DNA of 64,000 nt from Paludibacter sp. UBA6032 (GTDB taxonomy: Bacteria; Bacteroidota; Bacteroidia; Bacteroidales; Paludibacteraceae). A model generated the notes under the pieces. That model made no database searches. It worked only from the letters and a program-made list of their open reading frames with translations, and was not told the DNA's origin. The position numbers and the translations under genes are program-made. The DNA lies in the NCBI GenBank assembly GCA_002427885.1, contig DIZI01000033.1, positions 1-64,000 on the forward strand. The letters are read 5' to 3'. Numbering within the stretch: the stretch's first letter is position 1; each line of letters opens with the position of its first letter. Below are positions 1 to 7,744 of this stretch, piece after piece.

Positions 1-61
1 TATAATTTTTGTCATGTACTAAATAAATATTACTATATTTGCAATACATAATTCATTTTAG

Positions 62-160
62 TATGGATATTCAGCATCGTATAAAATTCAATATTCCCTG
101 TATGGTTCGGTTATTGATTATGCTGGTGGTAAAGGCTTATTGGATGTAATGGTTGTTTGA
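62..160 (+). pseudogene. Short open tail, possible gene remnant
   Basis: An open frame of 32 codons begins directly after an in-frame TAG and has no good start. It reads like the end of a protein (ending GLLDVMVV, then TGA). It lies in the same AT-rich accessory stretch as two other orphan tails at 187-342 and 1041-1124. No family is recognised. It could be chance, but the third-codon pattern and the company it keeps suggest a decayed coding end. Confidence 0.25.
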
Positions 161-170
161 TCATAAGAAC

Positions 171-216
171 GGATCGCAGATCCTAAGAATACAAAAGGTG
201 GGATCACAGATCCCAC
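171..216. repeat. Two small GGATC-NNN-GATCC inverted repeats
   Basis: GGATC-GCA-GATCC lies at 171-183 and GTGGGATC-ACA-GATCCCAC at 198-216. Both have three-base loops and sit about 15 bases apart between two orphan coding tails. A related motif, GTGATCAC, occurs near 1008. They look like copies of one short palindromic motif. Confidence 0.45.
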
Positions 217-342
217 AGACAAGAAGCAACATTAATACACATTAAAAATTTATCCGGGAAGACAGGGGAATTGCAACCTGCAATAGATTATGAATCAATT
301 CCAGAAAATATAAGAAACCCGGATGGCAGTCCTAAAAATTAA
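187..342 (+). pseudogene. Orphan C-terminal coding tail before a small secreted-protein gene
   Basis: The frame is open for 51 codons after a stop at 184-186 and contains no ATG. Its last part (SIPENIRNPDGSPKN, then TAA) looks like a protein C-terminus, and the stop lies only nine bases before the next gene. That spacing is typical of a toxin gene followed by its immunity gene, so this may be the left-over tip of a polymorphic toxin. That is inference; no nuclease or toxin motif is visible. Confidence 0.35.
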
Positions 343-351
343 ATAATCATT

Positions 352-870
352 ATGAAAAAAATTATAAACATATCAATATTATGTTTTTATTTTATGACAA
401 TACATGCACAAAATAATATTACAGTATCTATTGAAAAGACACTCATAGTGAACCAGTTTATTGCTATTAGAACAACAATAACCAATAATAACAATGAGGC
501 AATATCTATTCCGATAAAAGGTCTAACTGATGATTACGGGAATAATATTAGTGGTGGTAGTACTTATCTTAGTTTAAATGTTTATGACACAAATAGCAAT
601 AAAGTTTCTATAATATCTAACGAAGTGTATTTTTCTTATGATCCAGATTATCCGTTATTAAATAATCTGTATAGAATAATTTTGAAAAAAGGGCAATCCT
701 ACCAGAAAACAGATAGATTAGTCTCATATCAAGGAGTTAGAGGGTTTCTAGATGATGGTTGTGTATGTAAATTTTTAGAAATAAAGTTACATATCAAGTA
801 TTTTTATCTCTTGAATAGCGGTATCTGGTACGAAAAAGATTTACTTTCTAATAGAATTACCTTCAATTAA
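352..870 (+). CDS. Secreted hypothetical protein, possible orphan immunity protein
   Basis: A 172-residue protein of unknown function. Residues 1-19 form a signal peptide (two lysines, hydrophobic core, cleavage near IHAQ). The mature part is rich in Asn, Ile, Ser and Tyr and looks like one beta-sandwich domain (alternating hydrophobic strands such as ISIPIKGL and FLEIKLHIKYFYL). A C-V-C motif occurs near residue 137. Base composition is clearly more AT-rich than the core genes that follow, suggesting transfer. It starts nine bases after an orphan coding tail, which is why an immunity role is suggested. No known family is recognised. Confidence 0.7.
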   Translation: MKKIINISILCFYFMTIHAQNNITVSIEKTLIVNQFIAIRTTITNNNNEAISIPIKGLTDDYGNNISGGSTYLSLNVYDTNSNKVSIISNEVYFSYDPDYPLLNNLYRIILKKGQSYQKTDRLVSYQGVRGFLDDGCVCKFLEIKLHIKYFYLLNSGIWYEKDLLSNRITFN

Positions 871-987
871 ATTTTCGAAATACAAAACTTTGTCTGACTG
901 TCCTTGCGGATAAGCTAAGATGAGCTAATGCCCCAGTCCTAGCGGATATGTTTATTAAATGAGCAAAGTTTGCTACTTGTGGGTGGG

Positions 988-1006
988 TCCCGATAGCTAT
1001 CGCGGA
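988..1006. repeat. Imperfect copy of the TCCCGATAGCTATCGGGA palindrome
   Basis: TCCCGATAGCTATCG is followed by CGGA instead of GGA. The first 15 bases match the two perfect 18-bp palindromes at 49014-49031 and 49241-49258, so the element is dispersed in this genome. Confidence 0.6.
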
Positions 1007-1040
1007 TGTGATCACACCTTTGTATTATAAGTATCTGTAA

Positions 1041-1124
1041 TCCGCTATTTTTAATGGCTCACCGACTCCTCATATTTATACGATATTTAATAATTCTGGT
1101 GAAGCAACAAACCCTTGTAAATAA
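1041..1124 (+). pseudogene. Second orphan C-terminal coding tail
   Basis: An open frame of 27 codons with no ATG follows an in-frame TAA and ends FNNSGEATNPCK, then TAA. The stop is five bases before the ATG of the next gene, the same layout as at 187-342/352. It is probably the broken end of a larger protein whose body has been lost. Confidence 0.35.
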
Positions 1125-1129
1125 TATAT

Positions 1130-1642
1130 ATGAAAACAATTATCAATAAAATCATTCTATTATTCTTTGTTGTTTTATTGTCAAATTCCATAACTTCTCA
1201 AAAGAGATATTCGACTTATCTTAATGTCAATATTAATGGAATTGTACTATGGACTAAATATTCAAAAGCAGATATTCTTCAAAAATTAGGAACTCCCGGT
1301 AATTATCTAAAAGATATTGATGAAGAAGATGAAATAACAGAAGAGTTTAAATTTGGCACCTCAGTTTTTGGTTTTACAGATGGTTATTTAACCAGATTCA
1401 ATCTGAAACAAAACACTTTTAAAATTAATAATAACATTGTCATTGGAATTGCAAGTTTACAATTAGATGGAATTTTATCTGCTTATGGGCTCATTAAAAA
1501 TGTAATAGATAATGATGGATGGGCATGCAAAGAATTTTATCCAAAATTAGTAAATACCACTAATTATTGCGATGACCCAATTGTTTTTTACTTTGATTCC
1601 AATGGTTTAATTACATTTATGACTTTTGAGGATCAAGATTAA
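1130..1642 (+). CDS. Secreted hypothetical protein, possible orphan immunity protein
   Basis: A 170-residue protein with a clear signal peptide (residues 1-23: MKTIINK, then a hydrophobic core ending ITSQ). The mature domain contains an acidic stretch (DIDEEDEITEE, about residues 62-72) and a Gly/Phe/Tyr-rich region (FGFTDGYLTRF). No family is recognised. It is AT-rich like the gene at 352 and also follows an orphan coding tail, by five bases. A terminator lies about 100 bases downstream. Confidence 0.7.
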   Translation: MKTIINKIILLFFVVLLSNSITSQKRYSTYLNVNINGIVLWTKYSKADILQKLGTPGNYLKDIDEEDEITEEFKFGTSVFGFTDGYLTRFNLKQNTFKINNNIVIGIASLQLDGILSAYGLIKNVIDNDGWACKEFYPKLVNTTNYCDDPIVFYFDSNGLITFMTFEDQD

Positions 1643-1738
1643 ACTGCTTAAGTCCTAACCAATCGGATATATACAAACCGGATAAAATGAAAAAGGTTTG
1701 TACGGGTGGGTGATATTCTTTTTATCAATCTTTTGAAG

Positions 1739-1775
1739 CGAGCTTGACTTCCATAAAAGTCGGGCTTGTTTTTTT
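1739..1775 (+). terminator. Rho-independent terminator
   Basis: A 12-base-pair stem with three G-U pairs (CGAGCTTGACTT / AAGTCGGGCTTG) and a six-base loop is followed by seven T. It closes the accessory region before manC. Confidence 0.75.
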
Positions 1776-1867
1776 GTAGCTCCAAGTTTTGGTTGACTCA
1801 TAAAAACATAGTATCTTAGTACATTATTTCGTAAACCTGAGTTCTTCAACTAAATACCTAAAAAACA

Positions 1868-2941
1868 ATGCAACAGAATTATTGTATCATCATGGCAGGC
1901 GGTGTCGGAAGTCGTTTCTGGCCATTCAGCAAAAATGAGCGTCCCAAACAATTTCTTGACTTTTTTGGAACCGGACGTTCGTTGCTACAACTTACGTTTG
2001 ATCGGTTCCGGCATTTAGTTCCCGCTGAGAATATCCTGATTGTCTCGAATGTTATCTATAAAGATTTGATTTTGGAACAATTACCCGAGATTAACGCCGA
2101 TCAGGTTTTATTGGAACCGAATAGACGGAACACGGCACCCTGTATAGCTTATGCAGTAAACAGGATAAAATCGATGACCGATAAAGCCAATATTATTGTT
2201 GCACCTTCGGATCATCTGATATTGAAGGAAACCGATTTTTTAGAAACAATACAGGTTGGACTCGATTTTGTTGAAAAGAATAATTCACTTTTAACTTTGG
2301 GAATTAAACCCAGTCGGCCGGAAACCGGTTATGGCTATATACAGATAGACGAAGGAGAAACCAATCTGCGAAAAGTAAAAACCTTTACCGAAAAGCCAAA
2401 TGCAGAATTGGCACAAGTCTTTTTCGAAACGGGTGAATTCTACTGGAATTCAGGGATTTTCCTTTGGAATTTACAAACCATTGATGCGGCTTTCAATGAT
2501 TTGTTACCGGAAGTTGCCACTAAATTTAAAGTTGGTAAAGATTTATACAATACAGAAAAAGAACAGGCTTTTATTGATGAAATGTATCCATCCTGTCCGA
2601 ACATCTCCATCGATTACGGCATCATGGAAAAAGCAACGGATGTTTACGTGCTGTGCTCCGATTTTGGTTGGACCGACCTGGGAACCTGGGGATCACTGTA
2701 TGAAATGTCTCCCAAAGATGAGCAGGAAAATGTAACGCTGAAGTGTAAAACAGTATATTATGAAAGTAATAATAATATTGTCGCTTTACCTCCGGAAAAA
2801 TTAGCGGTAATACAAGATTTAGAAGGCTATATTATTGCCGAGTCGGATAATGTATTACTCATTTGCAAACTGGAAAATGAACAACGCATCCGCCAGTTTG
2901 TGAATGATATCAATATTAAGTTTGATGGAAAATATAGTTAA
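1868..2941 (+). CDS. manC: Mannose-1-phosphate guanylyltransferase
   Basis: Makes GDP-mannose from mannose 1-phosphate and GTP, feeding fucose, mannose and surface-polysaccharide synthesis. At 357 residues this is the short form, a nucleotidyltransferase without the C-terminal isomerase domain of bifunctional ManC. The pyrophosphorylase signature GGVGSRFWP is at residues 11-19 and PKQ at 26-28; the FTEKP motif and the FYWNSGIF segment of this family are also present. The next gene starts two bases after the stop, so the two are likely co-transcribed. Confidence 0.93.
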   Translation: MQQNYCIIMAGGVGSRFWPFSKNERPKQFLDFFGTGRSLLQLTFDRFRHLVPAENILIVSNVIYKDLILEQLPEINADQVLLEPNRRNTAPCIAYAVNRIKSMTDKANIIVAPSDHLILKETDFLETIQVGLDFVEKNNSLLTLGIKPSRPETGYGYIQIDEGETNLRKVKTFTEKPNAELAQVFFETGEFYWNSGIFLWNLQTIDAAFNDLLPEVATKFKVGKDLYNTEKEQAFIDEMYPSCPNISIDYGIMEKATDVYVLCSDFGWTDLGTWGSLYEMSPKDEQENVTLKCKTVYYESNNNIVALPPEKLAVIQDLEGYIIAESDNVLLICKLENEQRIRQFVNDINIKFDGKYS

Positions 2942-2943
2942 TC

Positions 2944-3210
2944 ATGGGATTTTTCAATATATATAAACCGAAGAAATACGGATATCGCTTTATTTATTAC
3001 GACCCGAAAAAAGAAGCCCGAAAGGAAAGAGAAAAACGATTGGCCGAAGGAAACGATGGGGAATTCAAGACGAGTATACACAGAGGTTCATTTCGTGATG
3101 AAGCGGCAAAAAATAAAAGCTCCCGGAGCAATCAGTCCGTGAAATCAAATATCCGGCTGATATTAATTCTTTTTGTATTGCTCTTGTTGGCATACTATCT
3201 GTTGAAATAA
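2944..3210 (+). CDS. Small membrane-anchored hypothetical protein
   Basis: 88 residues: a strongly basic, Lys/Arg/Glu-rich soluble part (residues 1-65), then one C-terminal transmembrane segment (about 68-87, LILILFVLLLLAYYLL). It is squeezed between manC and mutL with gaps of 2 and 10 bases, so it is part of the same transcription unit. The tail-anchored layout suggests an inner-membrane protein facing the cytoplasm. Function unknown. Confidence 0.8.
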   Translation: MGFFNIYKPKKYGYRFIYYDPKKEARKEREKRLAEGNDGEFKTSIHRGSFRDEAAKNKSSRSNQSVKSNIRLILILFVLLLLAYYLLK

Positions 3211-3220
3211 AGGAAATTAC

Positions 3221-5065
3221 ATGAGTGATATTATTCATTTATTGCCCGATTCGGTTGCCAATCAAATTGCCGCAGGAGAAGTGATTCAACGTCCGGCTTC
3301 CGTATTGAAAGAATTAGTCGAAAATTCGATCGATGCCGGTGCGAGTCACATTCAAATTTTAATTAAAGATGCCGGCCGCACGTTGATTCAGGTAGTTGAC
3401 AACGGAAAAGGGATGAGTGAAACGGATGCCCGTATGGCATTCGAACGCCATGCTACTTCGAAAATTAAATCTGCCGATGATTTGTTTTCACTTACCACCA
3501 TGGGCTTTCGCGGGGAGGCACTGGCTTCAATTGCTGCCGTTGCACAGGTGGAATTACGCTCAAGACGGACCGACGATGAACTGGGCGTAATGGTCGAAAT
3601 TGCAGGAACACGGATTTTCAAACAGGAAATGATTCAGTGCGATTCGGGGACCACATTTCAGGTGAAAAACTTATTCTTCAATGTACCGGCACGCCGGCGT
3701 TTTCTCAAAAGTGACAATGTGGAGAAAAGTCATATTCTGAACGAGTTCTATCGCATCGCGTTAGTGAATTCAAATGTTGCTTTTTCATTTTTCGATGGAG
3801 ATGATGAGATATTCCAACTTCCTGCGTCCAATCACAAGGTAAGAATTGAAAATATCTTTGGGAAAAATGCGAAAAAACGTTGGCAACAACAACTTTTGAC
3901 CATCGAAACAACAACCAATTTAGCACGCATCTATGGCTACGTAGGAAAACCGGAATATGCACAAAAATCAGCCATCCAGTACTTTTTTGTCAATGGACGT
4001 TACATGCGTCACCCCTATTTTCATAAAGCCGTTTTGCTGGCCTACAACCAAATGATTCAGGCCTCCGAAAGTCCGAATTATTTTATTTATTTCGATGTTG
4101 ATCCACAAACAATTGATGTCAACATTCATCCGACAAAAACAGAAATTAAATTCGAAAACGAACAGGCTATCTGGTCCATTCTTTCGGCATCAGTAAAAGA
4201 ATCATTGGGCAAATTCAATATTGTTCCATCGATCGATTTCGACCAGGAAGGTTCGTTGGAAATGCCTTCAGCGATACAACCGGAGAATGTACGCCCGCCG
4301 CAAACGAATTTTAATCCCAATTACAACCCTTTCGGCACAAATATGTATAAACGTCCCGTTCTGGACTGGGAAAATTTGTATGGAGGATTTGAAAAGAAAG
4401 AAGAATCCATCGAATCAGCTCCCGACTGGGAACCGGAAATGGATGTTCCGGACAATATCGGTTTTGGAACGGATGAACAACAACAGAACTCAGAATCCGT
4501 TGAAACACATACTGAAAATTTTCAGTATAAAAAACGCTATATTATTACCGGTCTCAAATCTGGGATGTTAATGATAGACCAACACAGAGCGCATATACGG
4601 ATTTTATTTGATTTGCTTATGAGTCAGATCGAAAACCATAAGGCCCTGTCGCAACAAGTCCTTTTTCCGGAGGTACTGGAATTAAATGCTGATGATGCCC
4701 TTATCTTTGAACAACTCCTACCCGATCTGAAACTGCATGGTTTCGATTTTGAAACTTCGGATAACTTTAATTATTCTGTAAAAGGTGTTCCCGATTTGCT
4801 TGGTACCGGAAGTGTTATCGACTTATTGCTCACTATGCTTGACAATGCAAAAACAACAGGCGGAGAACTTACCGACGGTATGCACGAATCCATTTCACTA
4901 TCCCTGGCTGAAGTTTCAGCAATTAAAATCGGTCAAAAACTAACGAATGAAGAAATGAGTGACCTCATCGACCGGCTCTTTGCTTGTTCGAATCATAATT
5001 TCACACCGAATGGAAAGAAGATTATGACAATTTTAACTCATGAAGAGATTGAAAAGAGATTTTAA
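3221..5065 (+). CDS. mutL: DNA mismatch repair protein MutL
   Basis: 614 residues. The N-terminal GHKL ATPase has catalytic Glu31 and Asn35 (KELVENS), DNGKGM near residue 60 and GFRGEAL near 92-98. A variable linker rich in Asn, Pro and Glu (about 350-435) leads to a C-terminal dimerisation domain. At Asp453 the usual endonuclease motif DQHA-x2-E-x4-E reads DQHRAHIRILF, lacking both glutamates, and the C-terminal CPHGRP motif reads CSNHNFTPNG. MutL couples mismatch recognition by MutS to downstream repair. Confidence 0.97.
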   Translation: MSDIIHLLPDSVANQIAAGEVIQRPASVLKELVENSIDAGASHIQILIKDAGRTLIQVVDNGKGMSETDARMAFERHATSKIKSADDLFSLTTMGFRGEALASIAAVAQVELRSRRTDDELGVMVEIAGTRIFKQEMIQCDSGTTFQVKNLFFNVPARRRFLKSDNVEKSHILNEFYRIALVNSNVAFSFFDGDDEIFQLPASNHKVRIENIFGKNAKKRWQQQLLTIETTTNLARIYGYVGKPEYAQKSAIQYFFVNGRYMRHPYFHKAVLLAYNQMIQASESPNYFIYFDVDPQTIDVNIHPTKTEIKFENEQAIWSILSASVKESLGKFNIVPSIDFDQEGSLEMPSAIQPENVRPPQTNFNPNYNPFGTNMYKRPVLDWENLYGGFEKKEESIESAPDWEPEMDVPDNIGFGTDEQQQNSESVETHTENFQYKKRYIITGLKSGMLMIDQHRAHIRILFDLLMSQIENHKALSQQVLFPEVLELNADDALIFEQLLPDLKLHGFDFETSDNFNYSVKGVPDLLGTGSVIDLLLTMLDNAKTTGGELTDGMHESISLSLAEVSAIKIGQKLTNEEMSDLIDRLFACSNHNFTPNGKKIMTILTHEEIEKRF

Positions 5066-5179
5066 ATTTCCGGTAATAAATAATAAATAATTGGGGCTTT
5101 CATCTGTTCCCTGCAAGTAATTAATTAAGAAATAGTGGTTTATTTGCCAAAATAAAATGAGTATTCATTTAAATTATCA

Positions 5180-6211
5180 ATGAAAATGAAAAAGACGAAT
5201 TTAGTTTTTAGTTTATTGATGTTGCTATGTGCAACTTCAGGTTATGCACAATCCAGCTATCAGATTGTCAATAAAATTCATCTTACCGGTAATGGAGGTT
5301 GGGATTATCTGACGTTGGATGAAGGCTCTTCCAGACTTTTTGTTTCGCATGGTTCTGTTACACAAGTAGTAGATCTTACAAAAAACAATTTGCTTGCTAC
5401 TATTCCTGACACGAAAGGGGTTCACGGAATTGCCCTTGCAACTGACTTGAATAAAGGATTTATAAGTAACGGCAGAGATACATCGGTTACAATTATTGAT
5501 CTGAAAACGGTGAAAACGATTGACAAAGTAAAAGTAACAGGTAACAATCCCGATGCAATTCTTTATGATTCTTACTCCCGAAAGGTTTTCACATTTAATG
5601 GTAGAAGCTCAAATTCCACTGTGATTGATGCCATTACCAATAAAGTATTAGCAACCATTCCTTTGATTGGCAAACCTGAGTTTTCAGTAACGGACTTAAA
5701 AGGAAGTATTTATGTAAATATTGAGGACAAAAGCTCGCTATGCAAAATTAATACAACCACATTAAAGGTTGAACAAACGTGGTCAATAGCTCCCGGTGAA
5801 GAACCCAGCGGTTTGGCAATCGATTTGAAGAATCATCGTTTATTTTCTGTTTGCAGCAATAAATTAATGATGGTTATCGACACCGATAACGGAAAAGTTG
5901 TTTCATCCCTTAAAATTGGAGAAAACGTTGATGGTGTTTCTTTCGATCCTGTTTTGAAGCGGATTTATTCTTCCAATGGTGATGGAACATTAACAGTGGT
6001 TCAACAAAAAGGTGCTAATACCTATTCAATTTTGGAAAACGTTAAAACTCAAAAAGGTGCCAGAACAATTACAATAAATACAAAAAATCACCGGATTTAT
6101 CTGCCAACAGCCGAATATGGTGAAACACCGGCTGCGACAACTGAAAATCCACGACCCCGTGCAACTTTAAAATCCGATTCATTTACAATTTTAGAAATTG
6201 CTCCTAAATAA
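5180..6211 (+). CDS. Secreted YncE-like beta-propeller protein
   Basis: 343 residues with a signal peptide (about 1-23, cleaved after SGYAQ). The rest is a series of roughly 40-residue YVTN/YncE-type beta-propeller repeats: T-hydrophobic-V-I-D blades such as TVIDAITNKVLATIP and MVIDTDNGKVV. Such proteins sit in the periplasm or at the surface; no enzymatic motif is visible. Single gene, 114 bases after mutL and 75 before a phosphatase gene. Confidence 0.85.
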   Translation: MKMKKTNLVFSLLMLLCATSGYAQSSYQIVNKIHLTGNGGWDYLTLDEGSSRLFVSHGSVTQVVDLTKNNLLATIPDTKGVHGIALATDLNKGFISNGRDTSVTIIDLKTVKTIDKVKVTGNNPDAILYDSYSRKVFTFNGRSSNSTVIDAITNKVLATIPLIGKPEFSVTDLKGSIYVNIEDKSSLCKINTTTLKVEQTWSIAPGEEPSGLAIDLKNHRLFSVCSNKLMMVIDTDNGKVVSSLKIGENVDGVSFDPVLKRIYSSNGDGTLTVVQQKGANTYSILENVKTQKGARTITINTKNHRIYLPTAEYGETPAATTENPRPRATLKSDSFTILEIAPK

Positions 6212-6286
6212 AAACCATTTTGACTTTATGTCTGAGCGTTTAAAAGCCTGCTTTATACTAAAACAGGCATCAATGAAAATTAGCGA

Positions 6287-6940
6287 ATGAAAGAATTAAT
6301 TATTTTCGACCTTGATGGAACATTACTGGACACTGTAGCCGATTTGGCTGCAAGCACAAATCATGCATTAAGTCAATGTGGATTCCCAACACACGAAGCA
6401 GCTGCCTATCGGTTTTTTATTGGAAATGGAATCAATAAACTTTTTGAGCGGGTATTACCGGAAGGAGAAAAGTCTCTGGAAAAAGTACTGAAAATGAGAC
6501 AACACTTTCTGGAATACTACGGAGAGCATAATGCTGAACTAACGGTTCCCTATTCCGGAATTTCTGATTTATTACAAAAATTGCAATCGGAAGACTATAA
6601 ACTTGCCATTGCTTCTAATAAATATCAAAGTGGAACGATGCAATTGGTTGAACATTTCTTTCCTGAAATTAAGTTTACCGCTGTTTTTGGTCAGCGGGAG
6701 AATATCCCGGTAAAACCAAACCCAACAATTGTTGATGACATTTTAGCTCTCGCGAAAGTTGAAAAATCACGGGTACTTTATGTTGGCGACTCGGGAGTAG
6801 ATATGCAAACTGCACATAATGCTGATATTGATGCATGCGGTGTTACCTGGGGATTTCGTCCACGCGCAGAGCTGGAAGAATTTTCACCGAAATATATCGT
6901 GGATAAACCTGAGGAAATTCTAAAGATATTAGCTAATTAA
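6287..6940 (+). CDS. HAD-family hydrolase, phosphoglycolate phosphatase-like
   Basis: 217 residues, Gph/PGP branch of the haloacid dehalogenase superfamily. Motif I is FDLDGTLLD (nucleophile Asp8, acid/base Asp10), motif II the Ser of IASNK, motif III the Lys of PVKPNP, and motif IV GDSGVD. A helical cap lies at about residues 18-85. The likely reaction is removal of phosphate from 2-phosphoglycolate or a similar small sugar phosphate; the substrate is inferred. A terminator shared with rprY follows. Confidence 0.88.
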   Translation: MKELIIFDLDGTLLDTVADLAASTNHALSQCGFPTHEAAAYRFFIGNGINKLFERVLPEGEKSLEKVLKMRQHFLEYYGEHNAELTVPYSGISDLLQKLQSEDYKLAIASNKYQSGTMQLVEHFFPEIKFTAVFGQRENIPVKPNPTIVDDILALAKVEKSRVLYVGDSGVDMQTAHNADIDACGVTWGFRPRAELEEFSPKYIVDKPEEILKILAN

Positions 6941-6985
6941 ATTTTCCCAAAGTTCTAAACTTTGGAAGAATTACAACAAAACAAA

Positions 6986-7014
6986 AAAAACCGCTTGATA
7001 GAGCGGTTTTTTTT
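6986..7014. terminator. Bidirectional terminator between the HAD gene and rprY
   Basis: AACCGCT-TGATAG-AGCGGTT, flanked by an A-run on the left and a T-run on the right, so it can end transcription from both converging genes. Confidence 0.85.
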
Positions 7015-7031
7015 GTCAAATGTCAATTGAT

Positions 7032-7739
7032 TTAGTCTTCTTTTACTACAGGACAAATCAATTTATATCCTTTACCATGAATGTTGATAATAGCCACATT
7101 TTCGTCAGCTTTCAACAATTTACGCAGTTTGGTGATATATACGTCCATGCTACGGGCATTGAAGTAATTATCGTCAACCCAAATCGTTTTCAATGCAAAG
7201 TTACGCTCCAAAATGTTATTCGCATTTGCAGCCAATAGATTTAATAATTCAGATTCTTTTGTAGTGAGTTTTTTTGATTCTCCTGCAAATGAAAGCAATT
7301 GTTTTTGAGCATCAAAAGAAAAACCGCCTAAGGTGTAATTATAAACATCTTTTGCTTTTTTGCCTTTTACGCGTCGCATGATTGATTCAATACGATACAA
7401 TAATTCTTCCATGCTAAATGGTTTAGACAAATAATCGTCTGCACCCAATTTGAATCCCTGCAAAATGTCTTCTTTCATTGATTTAGCTGTAAGGAAAACA
7501 ATAGGCACTTCAGTATTCATGGAACGAATGTCTGCAGCAAGTGCAAATCCGTCTTTTTTAGGCATCATTACATCAAGTACACATAAATCGTATTTATTCC
7601 GCGAAAACGCCTTGTAACCGGCTTCGCCATCTGGTTGCAAATCTGCATCATAACCTTTAGTAATTAAATACTCTCTGAGAAGCATGCCAAGATTTTCATC
7701 ATCTTCGCACAACAAAATTTTTACTTTTTCGTCTGTCAT
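7032..7739 (-). CDS. rprY: Response regulator RprY (OmpR family)
   Basis: 235 residues. The receiver domain (about 5-118) has the acidic pair Asp13/Asp14, phospho-acceptor Asp56 (LDVMMPKKDG), the Thr of FLTAKS and Lys of YLSKPF. A winged-helix OmpR/PhoB DNA-binding domain fills about 132-232 (TTKESELLNLL, then SMDVYITKLRKLL and IHGKGYKL). It lies five bases after rprX. RprXY is the Bacteroides/Porphyromonas system first described through tetracycline regulation and later linked to stress and ion homeostasis. Confidence 0.93.
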   Translation of the reverse strand: MTDEKVKILLCEDDENLGMLLREYLITKGYDADLQPDGEAGYKAFSRNKYDLCVLDVMMPKKDGFALAADIRSMNTEVPIVFLTAKSMKEDILQGFKLGADDYLSKPFSMEELLYRIESIMRRVKGKKAKDVYNYTLGGFSFDAQKQLLSFAGESKKLTTKESELLNLLAANANNILERNFALKTIWVDDNYFNARSMDVYITKLRKLLKADENVAIINIHGKGYKLICPVVKED

Positions 7740-7744
7740 AATTC

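Noticed and set aside
1655..1849. 64-codon ORF on the minus strand
   Set aside because: It runs through a rho-independent terminator and the manC promoter region and has no protein-like features.
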